Positions 16,857-25,371 of a DNA stretch of 32,893 bases are shown here, piece by piece (position 1 is the stretch's first letter; the number at the start of each line of letters is the position of its first letter). Under the pieces are notes generated by a model. The model was given only the letters and a program-made list of their open reading frames with translations, was not told the origin of the DNA and ran no database searches. Source of the stretch: an uncultured Chlorobiaceae bacterium (GTDB lineage Bacteria; Bacteroidota; Chlorobiia; Chlorobiales; Chlorobiaceae). The translations under genes were made by a program, and so were the position numbers. The stretch spans positions 1 through 32,893 of the forward strand of contig CAIJPS010000038.1 of the NCBI GenBank assembly GCA_903822595.1. The letters run 5' to 3'.

Positions 16857-17188
16857 ATGACTCTGCCTGAAAAATATTCGAAATGGAACGGCATACCCCG
16901 TGAAGAGATCGATTGGCATCCAACCATTGATGTAAACAAATGTACAGGATGTGGAATGTGTGTGGTAAGTTGCGGGAGAGAGGTTTTTGCTTTTAATACA
17001 GAAATGAAAAAAGCGAGGTGTCAAGACCATTGCAATGCATGATTGGGTGTACCTCCTGCAAGGCGTGGTGTGTATTTGACGCGATAAGTTTTCCGGATGA
17101 TCAAAGAGTAAAAGATTTTATCAAAAGGAAGAACATTCTTCCTCATGTAAGGACGCTGCTCGAACAGAAACTGCAAAACCTTACATAA
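16857..17188 (+). pseudogene. 4Fe-4S ferredoxin-like protein, frameshifted at an A-tract
   Basis: The frame from the ATG at 16857 (AAAGGAAA upstream) encodes a first cluster motif CTGCGMCVVSCGREVF, then runs out at a TGA (17040-17042). Reading in the -1 frame from the A-tract at 17007-17012 gives PLQCMIGCTSCKAWCVFDAI and continues to TAA at 17186-17188, which is the expected second half of this ~110-residue ferredoxin family. Adding one A to the six restores a continuous protein. So a 7-to-6 A deletion, slippage or a sequencing error splits the gene. It precedes thioredoxin and CcdA and may have supplied electrons to that redox set. Confidence 0.8.
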
Positions 17189-17301
17189 CTTTCGGGAGCT
17201 GCAAAAAAATGCGGCAGCAGATTCCATCGCACCATGACCCGTATTGTGTATCGTGCGGGCCATTATTTTTATATCATTTTTAAATCAGTTGAGCTTACAG
17301 G

Positions 17302-17709
17302 ATGAAAAATATCAAAGGATTGTTTTTGATGACCGTGGGATGTGTGTTTATGTTTTTTACCTCTGCATTGGCTCAAGACCCTCAGGTTAAATCCTTTACA
17401 CCCATAATAAAGCCTCAAGTGACCTTTGTTGAGCTTGGCTCTACAAGCTGCATTCCATGTCGGTTGATGCAGCCGGTTATGCGCTCTGTTGAAAGCAGAT
17501 TCGGGTCGCAAGTAAAGGTGATTTTTTATGACGTATCAAGTTCTGAACAACGTCGTTACGCTGCTGTGTACTCCATCAGGCTTATTCCAACGCAGGTTTT
17601 TTTGAATAGTGCGGGGAAGGAATTCTTCCGTCATGAGGGATTCTTCCCTGAAGCGGAGATCACCAAACTTCTGAAAAGTCAAGGGCTGAAACCGCTGAAT
17701 AACAATTAA
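17302..17709 (+). CDS. Periplasmic thioredoxin-like protein
   Basis: A 135-residue protein. The signal peptide (MKNIKGLFLMTVGCVFMFF, likely cut after ALA at 24) is followed by a thioredoxin fold with active site CIPC (Cys50, Cys53) and the cis-Pro loop IRLIPTQVFL. Acting outside the membrane, it would receive electrons from the CcdA protein encoded 3 bp downstream and pass them to haem-assembly or disulfide targets. CIPC is a less common variant of CGPC. The start has only weak ribosome-site support. Confidence 0.88.
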   Translation: MKNIKGLFLMTVGCVFMFFTSALAQDPQVKSFTPIIKPQVTFVELGSTSCIPCRLMQPVMRSVESRFGSQVKVIFYDVSSSEQRRYAAVYSIRLIPTQVFLNSAGKEFFRHEGFFPEAEITKLLKSQGLKPLNNN

Positions 17710-17712
17710 GCC

Positions 17713-18414
17713 ATGCTTGACACTCTTTTTTCAGAACTGACCCTGGCGTTAGGGCAAAATTTCTGGCTTGCCATGGCGGCCTCATTCTCCTGGGGAATAT
17801 TGAGCGTTCTTCTCAGTCCCTGCCATCTTTCAGGTATTCCTCTGGTTATCGGCTATATCAGCAGTCATGGCCGTGTAAAAGTAAAACAAACAGTCGCCCT
17901 CTCTCTTTTATTTGCGTCCGGCAGTTTATTCACTATAGCCGTAATCGGAGTGATAACAGCCTCAATGGGGAGGATGCTGGGGGATACGGGTGTGTGGGGC
18001 AGCTATGTCATTGCTGGAGTGTTTATCCTGATGGGGTTTTATCTGCTGGACATCATCAAGTTACCGTGGAACGGGATTGCCTTTGCCGATGATCAGCGGG
18101 GTGGGCTGTGGGGAGCTTTTCTGTTGGGTCTTCTTTTTGGTATAGGGCTTGGGCCATGTACCTTCGCATTTCTTGCGCCGGTGCTTGGAGCCGTATTCAG
18201 CATAGCCGCCAACAGTTGGCTTAAAGCGGTCATGCTTATTACAGCTTTTGGTATAGGTCATGCAGCAGTCATCGCTGTAGCCGGTTCTATGACGAACCTG
18301 ATTCAATATTACCTTACCTGGTCAGGCAAGTCAGGAGCCATGGTTTACCTTAAAAGGTTCTTTGGAATTATATTAACTGCTACAGGCTTGTATTTCATGT
18401 ATACCACTCTTTGA
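17713..18414 (+). CDS. ccdA: CcdA/DsbD-type thiol-disulfide electron carrier
   Basis: A 233-residue membrane protein with six hydrophobic segments. The two redox cysteines sit where the family has them, Cys37 in LSPCHLSGIPLVIGY and Cys149 in GLGPCTFAFLAPVLG. CcdA carries reducing equivalents from cytoplasmic thioredoxin across the membrane. It starts 3 bp after the thioredoxin stop, so the two are one operon. It fits cytochrome c maturation, which the nearby di-haem peroxidase would have needed. Confidence 0.9.
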   Translation: MLDTLFSELTLALGQNFWLAMAASFSWGILSVLLSPCHLSGIPLVIGYISSHGRVKVKQTVALSLLFASGSLFTIAVIGVITASMGRMLGDTGVWGSYVIAGVFILMGFYLLDIIKLPWNGIAFADDQRGGLWGAFLLGLLFGIGLGPCTFAFLAPVLGAVFSIAANSWLKAVMLITAFGIGHAAVIAVAGSMTNLIQYYLTWSGKSGAMVYLKRFFGIILTATGLYFMYTTL

Positions 18415-18464
18415 ACCGTAACTACAATATTTCATATACACACAGCTACTCAAGTTTTCAGGCC

Positions 18465-18494
18465 TTGATTGCTTTCCTGGCGTAATCTTATGAG
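18465..18494 (+). promoter_or_regulatory. Possible promoter of the hsdM operon
   Basis: TTGATT (18465-18470) and TATGAG (18489-18494) with an 18-bp spacer lie ~80 bp upstream of hsdM. Both boxes deviate from consensus, so this is a weak call. Confidence 0.25.
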
Positions 18495-18573
18495 CATAAA
18501 TGCTGAAAAATCTATGCGATTAACTACATTGAAAAACGGTTCATACGCATAAAAAACAAAGGATCTGACGCTG

Positions 18574-20139
18574 ATGGCAAACAACAACGGTAATGGAAAA
18601 TCCCTCGAATCCTGGATCTGGGATGCGGCATGTTCCATCCGTGGCGCCAAGGATGCTCCGAAGTACAAGGATTTCATCCTGCCCCTGATCTTTACCAAGC
18701 GGCTGTGCGATGTCTTCGATGATGAGGTCAACCGAATCGCAGGGGAGGTCGGTTCGCGCATGAAGGCTTTCCAGCTCGTCAGGGCCGATCACAAGCTGGT
18801 GCGCTTCTATCTACCCCTCGTGCCCGAAGACCCGGATGAACCGGTCTGGTCGATCATCCGCAAACTCTCCTTCAGGATCGGCGAAGGCGTCACCACTCAC
18901 ATGCGCTCCATCGCCAGGGAAAATCCGCTGCTGCAGGGTATTATCGACCGCGTCGACTTCAACGCCACCACGCATGGCCAGCGGGATATCGACGACGACC
19001 GTCTCTCCAATCTTATCGAAGCCATCAGCACCAAGCGTCTCGGGCTTAGGGACGTCGAGGCCGACATCATCGGCAAGAGTTACGAATACCTCATCCGCAA
19101 GTTCGCCGAAGGCGGCGGTCAGAGCGCGGGCGAGTTCTACACACCACCCGAAGTCGGCACCATCATGTCGCGCGTGCTTGCGCCCGAATCGGGCATGGAG
19201 ATCTATGATCCCTGTTGCGGTTCCGGCGGCCTTCTTGTTAAATGCGAGATTGCCATGGAAGAGCTGGCCAAAGGCAGGGCGCGCACCGTCGCCCCGCTCA
19301 AACTCTACGGCCAGGAGTACACCGCCGACACCTGGGCCATGGCCAACATGAACATGATCATCCACGATATGGAGGGTCAGATCGAGATCGGCGACACCTT
19401 CAAGAATCCCAAATTCCGAAACAAACAGGGCCGGCTCCGCACCTTCGACCGAGTCGTCGCCAATCCCATGTGGAACCAGGACTGGTTCACCGAGGCCGAC
19501 TACGATAACGACGAATTTGACCGTTTCCCCGCAGGGGCTGGATTCCCCGGCAAATCCTCCGCCGACTGGGGCTGGGTACAGCACATGCACGCCAGCCTTA
19601 ACGAAACCGGCCGTGCCGCCGTTGTTCTCGACACCGGAGCCGCCTCCCGAGGCTCGGGTAATGCCGGAACCAACAAGGAAAAGAGCGTCCGCCAGTGGTT
19701 CGTCGACCACGACATCATCGAAAGCGTTCTCTACCTGCCCGAAAACCTCTTCTACAACACCACCGCTCCGGGTATTGTGCTGTTCCTGAACAAGGCGAAG
19801 GCAAAAGAGCGAGAGCGCCGCGTGCTGCTCGTCAACGCCAGCAAGATTTTCGAAAAGGGCGACCCCAAGAACTTCATTCCGGACGAAGGCATCCGGCGCA
19901 TTGCCGAAACCCTGACGGGCTGGAAGGAGGAGGAGAAGCTCAGCCGCATTGTCGATCACGCCGAGCTGAAGAAAAACGACTTCAACATCTCTCCCAGCCG
20001 CTACATCCACACCAGCGACGCCGAAACCTACCGGCCGATTGCCGAGATTGTCGAAGAGTTGAACGCCATTGAGCTGGAGGCCAAAGAGACCGACGAAGCC
20101 CTGCGGATAATTCTCAGGCAACTGGGAGTCGGAGCATGA
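18574..20139 (+). CDS. hsdM: Type I restriction-modification DNA methyltransferase subunit HsdM
   Basis: A 521-residue N6-adenine methyltransferase that should form the M2S core with HsdS. The N-terminal HsdM helical domain (about 10-150) is followed by GEFYTPPEV (187-195), the AdoMet motif DPCCGSGG (212-219) and the catalytic motif IV as NPMW (297-300) rather than the usual NPPY/F. NPMW recurs, as far as I recall, in one HsdM subfamily, so activity is likely kept. It is the first gene of a run with overlapping junctions (ATGA with the next gene). High G+C and a long antisense open frame mark it off from the lower-G+C neighbours on both sides. Confidence 0.95.
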   Translation: MANNNGNGKSLESWIWDAACSIRGAKDAPKYKDFILPLIFTKRLCDVFDDEVNRIAGEVGSRMKAFQLVRADHKLVRFYLPLVPEDPDEPVWSIIRKLSFRIGEGVTTHMRSIARENPLLQGIIDRVDFNATTHGQRDIDDDRLSNLIEAISTKRLGLRDVEADIIGKSYEYLIRKFAEGGGQSAGEFYTPPEVGTIMSRVLAPESGMEIYDPCCGSGGLLVKCEIAMEELAKGRARTVAPLKLYGQEYTADTWAMANMNMIIHDMEGQIEIGDTFKNPKFRNKQGRLRTFDRVVANPMWNQDWFTEADYDNDEFDRFPAGAGFPGKSSADWGWVQHMHASLNETGRAAVVLDTGAASRGSGNAGTNKEKSVRQWFVDHDIIESVLYLPENLFYNTTAPGIVLFLNKAKAKERERRVLLVNASKIFEKGDPKNFIPDEGIRRIAETLTGWKEEEKLSRIVDHAELKKNDFNISPSRYIHTSDAETYRPIAEIVEELNAIELEAKETDEALRIILRQLGVGA

Positions 20140-20498
20140 TTTATAACAATGCAACAAGATTAAATAGGGCCCAGTCAGGGGCCCAGTTGGCACCAGGTTG
20201 GCACCAAGCTACCGGAAAAGTCACGTCACCAGTCACGGCACCAGTGGGGGAATATGTCACTCGACACCTTGTTTTACTGGCAGATCGTGCCGCCCTTTCC
20301 AATGCCAATATTCTCGAAGCCTTCGGCCTCAAAAGTCGCCGACGGCTCCGTGACACGTACATCGATCCATCCCTTGCTGAGGGACTGGTTGAGCCGACCA
20401 TCCCGGAAAAACCTACCAGTCGCCTCCAGAAATACCGGCTCACAGAAAAAGGCCGCAGATTGCTGGAGCAGTTGGGCAAAGATGGAGGCCGGTCATGA
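20136..20498 (+). CDS. Winged-helix protein resembling the Fic C-terminal domain
   Basis: A 120-residue protein. Residues about 40-115 (LADRAALSNANILEAFGL through SRLQKYRLTEKGRRLLEQ) match the winged helix seen at the C-terminus of many Fic and AAA/DUF proteins, with a YIDPSLAEGLVEPTIPEKP core. There is no Fic catalytic motif. It overlaps hsdM and hsdS by ATGA at both ends, so it is made with the methyltransferase subunits. It may be a regulator or accessory of the system; the function is not known. Confidence 0.75.
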   Translation: MIYNNATRLNRAQSGAQLAPGWHQATGKVTSPVTAPVGEYVTRHLVLLADRAALSNANILEAFGLKSRRRLRDTYIDPSLAEGLVEPTIPEKPTSRLQKYRLTEKGRRLLEQLGKDGGRS

Positions 20499-21898
20499 AC
20501 GTTATCGAGTATACCGGACAGGTAGAGGCCCATGAGCCCCAAGTCACCCATTCAGTCACCATGCCATGCGGGTTGGAAAACACGCTCTCAGTTGAAAGAG
20601 ATTCTGGAGGTGGGGGAGGTATAAAGTTTGAAGAAATTCGATTTCCGTCCGACTGGAGACTCAGTCCTATTGCAGAGTCGTTCGACTTTACAAAGAAGCC
20701 TCGTTCTCTCGACCTTTCGAAGAATGGAGATGAAATCCCATTCTTTCCAATGAATCAAATCCCGTTGGGGCGCATTCACGTTTCTGAGTTTACGTCTAAG
20801 CCACTGGTAGAACTCGGAAGCAGCACCTACGTCGAAAATGGCGATCTAATGGTCGCAAAGATCACACCATCGTTCGAGAATGGTAAGCAGGCTATTGTAG
20901 ATATTGAGACGGACTTCGCTTATGCTACGACCGAGGTGATTCCGATGCACGGCAGGAAAGGGGAATCGGATACGCTCTTCTTGTTTTTCTATCTTTTGCA
21001 TCCTGAAGTGAGGGCTGACCTCGCGGGCAAAATGGAGGGCAGCACGGGGCGGCAGCGTTTGAGTAAAACAGTTCTTGGCGACCGATTGATTCCACTCCCT
21101 CCACTTCCCGAGCAGAAGAAGATCGCGCACATTCTTTCAACGGTGCGGCGGGCGATCGAAGCGCAGGAGCGGATCATTCAGACCACCACCGAGCTGAAAA
21201 AGGCTCTCATGCACAAGCTCTTCACCGAAGGTATCCGCAACGAACCCCAAAAAAAAACCGAGATTGGACTCGTGCCGGAGAGTTGGGATGTGGCGGAATT
21301 GGGTGCGCTGGCCAAGGTTGGAAATGGCTCAACACCCAAACGGTCGAATCAAGCCTATTGGGAAGGGGGAAACATTCCGTGGCTGAACAGCACCAAGATA
21401 CACGACAGATTCATCACCGAAGCTGACCAATTCGTGACACCACATGCCATCAAGGAGTGCCACCTTCCAAAAGTAGCCTCGAACAGTCTGTTGATTGCGA
21501 TCACCGGTCAAGGAAAAACACTCGGCAATTCAGCGATCACCCGGATTGAGACCTGTATCAATCAGCACCTTGCCTATGCCCAGTTTTACTCAGCGAAGAT
21601 TGTTCCGGATTTCGTGTTGTGGTTCATGCAGACACGTTATGACTACCTCCGCTCTATTGCTCACGGAGGAGGAAGCACGAAAGGCGCTCTGACTTGCAGT
21701 TTTTTGAAGACACTCCCGATACCAATTCCATCGACGGACGAGCAAGAGGAGATAGTTACAACGTTTCATGCACTTGATGAAAAGCAGGGCTTGGCTGTCG
21801 CCAAACAGATAGTTCTCCAAGACCTTTTTCGTACTCTCCTTCACGAACTGATGACCGCGAATGTTAGAGTGGTCTCAACAATCGAATCAACCGAATGA
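20495..21898 (+). CDS. hsdS: Type I restriction-modification specificity subunit HsdS
   Basis: A 467-residue protein with two target-recognition domains (about 45-200 and 275-425), each followed by a helical conserved region. The first conserved region has LPPLPEQKKIAHILSTVRRAI then a coiled helix; the second has IPIPSTDEQEEIVTTFHALDE. The first ~45 residues are a low-complexity leader rich in Gly near 39-43. It determines which bipartite DNA site HsdM methylates and HsdR cuts. GGAG lies upstream of the ATG that overlaps the previous stop. Its own stop overlaps the SIR2-APAZ start (ATGA at 21895-21898). Confidence 0.93.
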   Translation: MNVIEYTGQVEAHEPQVTHSVTMPCGLENTLSVERDSGGGGGIKFEEIRFPSDWRLSPIAESFDFTKKPRSLDLSKNGDEIPFFPMNQIPLGRIHVSEFTSKPLVELGSSTYVENGDLMVAKITPSFENGKQAIVDIETDFAYATTEVIPMHGRKGESDTLFLFFYLLHPEVRADLAGKMEGSTGRQRLSKTVLGDRLIPLPPLPEQKKIAHILSTVRRAIEAQERIIQTTTELKKALMHKLFTEGIRNEPQKKTEIGLVPESWDVAELGALAKVGNGSTPKRSNQAYWEGGNIPWLNSTKIHDRFITEADQFVTPHAIKECHLPKVASNSLLIAITGQGKTLGNSAITRIETCINQHLAYAQFYSAKIVPDFVLWFMQTRYDYLRSIAHGGGSTKGALTCSFLKTLPIPIPSTDEQEEIVTTFHALDEKQGLAVAKQIVLQDLFRTLLHELMTANVRVVSTIESTE

Positions 21899-23673
21899 CG
21901 AGTTCCGATCAAGATCAGGCAAAGAGCGAGTTCATTTCGCATTACGTGCAGAATGCCCCTCAAATGATTTGGTTTCTGGGAGCTGGAACGTCGCGGACTG
22001 CTGGAATGCCAACGGCCAGCGATATTACGTGGGATATGAAGCGTCGTTATTATTGCCTTCAGGAAAATCAGGATATCAGGTCTCATGACCTGAATTACAA
22101 AGCCGTTAAACAACGGATTCAGACGTATTTTGACAGCCAAGGATTCCCAGCACTGTGGAGTGCCGAAGAGTATTCGTTCTATTTCGAACTAACATTTGGG
22201 AAAGATTACGCTGCGCAGCAGAAATATCTGGCAGCGAAGTTGTCGCACCAAAACGTTTCCTTGAACATCGGTCACCGTGCACTCGCCGCGTTGATCGATT
22301 TGGGGTTAACAAGGATGGTATTTACGACCAACTTTGATGAAGTGCTTGAAGCAGCATTTTCAATTGTAGCGGAGAAAAACCTGACAGCTTTCCATCTGGA
22401 AGGTTCATACGCAGCACTTGAAGCTTTGAACGCGGAACACTATCCAATCTACTGCAAGCTTCATGGTGACTTTCGGTATCGGAGCGTCAAAAATCTATCG
22501 GATGACTTGCGCGATAATGATAAACAGATTGAAAAGTGCTTTTTAGCAGCGAGCAATCGCTTCGGAATGGTCGTCAGTGGATACAGCGGACGTGACACTA
22601 ATGTGATGGCAATGTTTCGCTCCGCACTTGAACAATCGAATCCCTTTCCTCAAGGCCTTTTTTGGACTACGACCTCTCTTTCTCTTGTTTCCGATCAGGT
22701 GCGTGATTTGGTAGCCTATGCGCAGGACAAGAATGTGAGAGCTGAGATAATTGAAACAGGAACGTTTGATATCATGTTATCGAAAATCTGGAGGCAAGTG
22801 TCGTCCCGAAGCGATAAGCTGGATGCGAAAGTCCGAACAGCCGCTGCAAAACCAGTATGCATTCCGCGTTCTCAAGAAGGAGTGAAATACCCGATTTTAC
22901 GGATGAATGCTCTGCAGATTTGTGATCTTCCGGAAACCTGTGGATCGATTGAATGCCAACCAGTATTAGGCTTTAGCGAGTTGAATAAAACTGTTCTAAG
23001 CTTTCGACCAGACGCAATCATCACAGTTATCGAAAAAATTTTGTTTTGGGGCAGTTCTGAATCGGTCAGAAAATTTCTCGATGCTGATCGCGTCAAATCA
23101 GTCTCATCTTACCCTTTGTCTGAGACCATCCGATCGAACCCTGATTCGACAGTTTTGCACTCGTTTATTGAAAATGCATTATCTGAAGCCTTGTGCCACG
23201 ACAAGCCATTGATGCTTCGCAAAAAAGGCCGAAGGTATTTTGCAGTTGTAGCTCACGAAGAGATTGGCGACCCGCGACTTGACGCTCTGAAGGAAGCCGT
23301 TGGATTCAGAAACTCACTCGGCACTATTGTTGGCAACATTCCGGGGAATGCGAATATATTTTGGGCTGAAGCACTTGAAATGAAGGTTGATCACCGGGAC
23401 GGAAAATGGTGGCTTTTGGTCGAACCTGATATTTGGGTATCGCCTCTTTCCGAAAGAGAGAAGGTTTTAGATTTTCTAAGGGACAAGAAGTCGAAACGCT
23501 ACAACGGGCAGGCCTTCAACATGTTGAACGCTTGGATTCAACTGCTTTGTGGCTTTGTTGGACATAGTGAAAAAACCATTTTTGCAACATGTTATGGAAA
23601 GACGGACTATCCAGCCCAATTTGGGGTAAACACGAGGACTGCGTACAGTCGAAGAGGGGGGAGAAATGGATAG
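21895..23673 (+). CDS. SIR2-APAZ NAD-hydrolase effector of a short-Argonaute (SPARSA) system
   Basis: A 592-residue protein. The N-terminal SIR2 domain has all NAD-site motifs: [11 protein letters not shown] (29-39), TTNFDE (144-149, Asn146/Asp148), LHGD (189-192, His190) and GYSGRD (229-234). From about residue 330 to the end the protein has no SIR2 features and fits the APAZ domain, the N/PAZ-like partner of short Argonautes; this part is assigned by context and length. In studied SPARSA systems the SIR2-APAZ/Ago pair, loaded with guide RNA, senses invader DNA and depletes NAD(P), killing or arresting the cell. It overlaps hsdS by ATGA and pAgo by 8 nt. Fusion and residues look intact. Confidence 0.9.
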   Translation: MTSSDQDQAKSEFISHYVQNAPQMIWFLGAGTSRTAGMPTASDITWDMKRRYYCLQENQDIRSHDLNYKAVKQRIQTYFDSQGFPALWSAEEYSFYFELTFGKDYAAQQKYLAAKLSHQNVSLNIGHRALAALIDLGLTRMVFTTNFDEVLEAAFSIVAEKNLTAFHLEGSYAALEALNAEHYPIYCKLHGDFRYRSVKNLSDDLRDNDKQIEKCFLAASNRFGMVVSGYSGRDTNVMAMFRSALEQSNPFPQGLFWTTTSLSLVSDQVRDLVAYAQDKNVRAEIIETGTFDIMLSKIWRQVSSRSDKLDAKVRTAAAKPVCIPRSQEGVKYPILRMNALQICDLPETCGSIECQPVLGFSELNKTVLSFRPDAIITVIEKILFWGSSESVRKFLDADRVKSVSSYPLSETIRSNPDSTVLHSFIENALSEALCHDKPLMLRKKGRRYFAVVAHEEIGDPRLDALKEAVGFRNSLGTIVGNIPGNANIFWAEALEMKVDHRDGKWWLLVEPDIWVSPLSEREKVLDFLRDKKSKRYNGQAFNMLNAWIQLLCGFVGHSEKTIFATCYGKTDYPAQFGVNTRTAYSRRGGRNG

Positions 23674-25090
23674 TTTTTCTGCCCAACTTTCTGGACATTT
23701 CGCCTTGCCGGAGCCACCGCTCCTGTTTGCAAAAGGTCACAGGGGTTTGCATCCTCTTCGTGGATTGCTCGAAGCAGGCCCTTATGGCGTTGACCTCGGC
23801 TTCCCTATTAAACTGCGACTTGCATATTTAGCCCCAAGTGATTTGCTGCTCCGCCTTGATTCGTTTGTTTTGGAACTGTCGAGGCCAGCTCAGCCGAAAG
23901 AAGCATTGAACTATTACCCAGAATATCCAGGGTTTGAACCGCTTTTCCAGATACCTTTGGTTAAGCCACCGGAGGGCCTTCGATGTTCGACAAATCCTGA
24001 ATGTTTGGGGTTGGCGCAACGCCAAAGCGGTCCCGACTTGGTTAATTCGATTCTCCATTCGATGGTTAGCCTCATACGTCAAAAGCAATCATTCGATGTG
24101 GTTGTCTTGTATTTGCCAAGTTCTTGGTCAACATGCTTTGAGTATGATGGCTTTAACTTGCACGACTGTTTGAAAGCGAGATTGGCACCTCTGAATATTC
24201 CTGTTCAAATCGTGAACGATACTACGTTTGAGCGCCGTTGTCGGGCAAATGTGATGTGGGGAATTAGCGTTGCCCTTTACGCAAAGGCTGGAGGAATACC
24301 TTGGAAGCTTGCCGACTGTGACAAGGACGAAGCATATATTGGTCTTAGCTATGCAATTAAGAAACATTCAGACGGTAATGAGTATTCGACATGTTGCAGT
24401 CAAGTTTTTGATCCTGACGGAACCGGTTTCGAATTCATGGCTTACGATACTCGCGAGTTCACCCTTGATCGGAAAGGGAACCCATATCTGTCTTATCAGG
24501 AGATGCAGTCTGTTTTATCCCGAAGTTTGCTCTTGTATCAGAACAGTCATAGTGGGCGCGTTCCGAAGAAGCTCTTCGTACACAAGACTTCGCAGTTCAC
24601 AGAGGAAGAGATTCAAGGGGCCTATGATGCGATTGGATCTGCGACTGAAATTGAACTGATTCAGGTTATTCAGAGAAGTAGATGGTTTGGGTTGAAAATC
24701 GATGGGCCAAAGTTCCAGCAGAACAAGCCGGAACCAGCTTTGTATCCGATTGAGCGAGGTGTTTACCAACCAATCAGCGAAAACGAGTGTTTACTTTGGA
24801 CCCAAGGTAGTGTTGCTGGAATCAATCAACAAAAGGAGTCTCAGCCAGTTTTTAAGGAAGCTGCGTTGAAGCCTCTTCCAAGGCCTATAGTGCTTCGTAG
24901 GTTTTCAGGGGATGGTGGTTGGCACAGCACCTGTTCGAGTGTGCTCGGCCTTACTAAAGTAGATTGGAACAACAATACCCTATATAAAACTCTTCCCGCT
25001 ACATTGGTTTATTCAAAGGTATTCGCCGATGTCGTGAAGTTTTCTCCTACAATCGCGAACGATACTTATGATTATCGATTCTTCATGTAG
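23666..25090 (+). CDS. Short prokaryotic Argonaute (MID-PIWI), catalytically inactive
   Basis: A 474-residue MID-PIWI protein with no N or PAZ domain. The MID guide 5'-phosphate pocket fits the His-x3-Lys type: His166, Lys170, Gln181 and Lys207 in [12 protein letters not shown], by analogy with AfPiwi Tyr/Lys/Gln/Lys. The PIWI part starts at IGLSYAIKK (225-233), where catalytic Argonautes have Asp, so the DEDX slicer set is broken as in other short pAgos. [13 protein letters not shown] (304-316) and the C-terminal [12 protein letters not shown] (429-440) are PIWI landmarks. It overlaps the SIR2-APAZ gene by 8 nt, with a GGGGGAG ribosome site inside that gene. It should bind guide RNA and target DNA, and trigger the SIR2 partner. 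Confidence 0.93.
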   Translation: MDSFSAQLSGHFALPEPPLLFAKGHRGLHPLRGLLEAGPYGVDLGFPIKLRLAYLAPSDLLLRLDSFVLELSRPAQPKEALNYYPEYPGFEPLFQIPLVKPPEGLRCSTNPECLGLAQRQSGPDLVNSILHSMVSLIRQKQSFDVVVLYLPSSWSTCFEYDGFNLHDCLKARLAPLNIPVQIVNDTTFERRCRANVMWGISVALYAKAGGIPWKLADCDKDEAYIGLSYAIKKHSDGNEYSTCCSQVFDPDGTGFEFMAYDTREFTLDRKGNPYLSYQEMQSVLSRSLLLYQNSHSGRVPKKLFVHKTSQFTEEEIQGAYDAIGSATEIELIQVIQRSRWFGLKIDGPKFQQNKPEPALYPIERGVYQPISENECLLWTQGSVAGINQQKESQPVFKEAALKPLPRPIVLRRFSGDGGWHSTCSSVLGLTKVDWNNNTLYKTLPATLVYSKVFADVVKFSPTIANDTYDYRFFM

Positions 25091-25104
25091 ACAAAAGATT
25101 CACC

Positions 25105-25341
25105 ATGCCCACACCCTCCGAACATAAAACCGTCCAGGTCCGCATTCTTGCCCACGCGCAAGAGATTAGCTGGACTGTTTTGCTCCGCGAAGAGGCCGAA
25201 GGATGGCGAGGGTTTGATCCAGAGATGCCGCATCGACGATGGCCGTTTTCCAATTTGAAACTCACGAACAAACGAAATGATCATCATGAACATCTTCATC
25301 ACGAACGACATCTTGATTATCACTTTCATCGACAACTCTGA
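25105..25341 (+). pseudogene. Truncated duplicate of the hsdR 5' end
   Basis: Starts MPTPSEHKTVQVRILAHAQ, nearly the same as the intact hsdR at 27149. DNA similarity runs from 25105 to about 25230, then stops; the remaining frame (His-rich, HHEHLHHERHLDYHFHRQ) is not HsdR-like and ends at 25341. No nuclease or helicase motif remains. It lies 14 bp after the pAgo stop, so it marks the right edge of the SPARSA insertion. Confidence 0.8.
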
Positions 25342-25371
25342 CTTTCAATCGAATCAAGCGATCACCTAAAC

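Noticed and set aside
17007-17013. Programmed -1 frameshift at AAAAAAG in the ferredoxin gene
   Set aside because: The heptamer is not in the X-XXY-YYZ phase relative to the zero frame; an indel or transcript slippage fits better.
18811-20193. 460-codon open frame on the minus strand
   Set aside because: Antisense to hsdM in G+C-rich DNA; low-complexity Val/Gly/Asp-rich translation with no family motif.
23666-25090. Active slicer Argonaute
   Set aside because: The first PIWI catalytic Asp position reads Ser (IGLSYA), and the short MID-PIWI form is typical of inactive pAgos.
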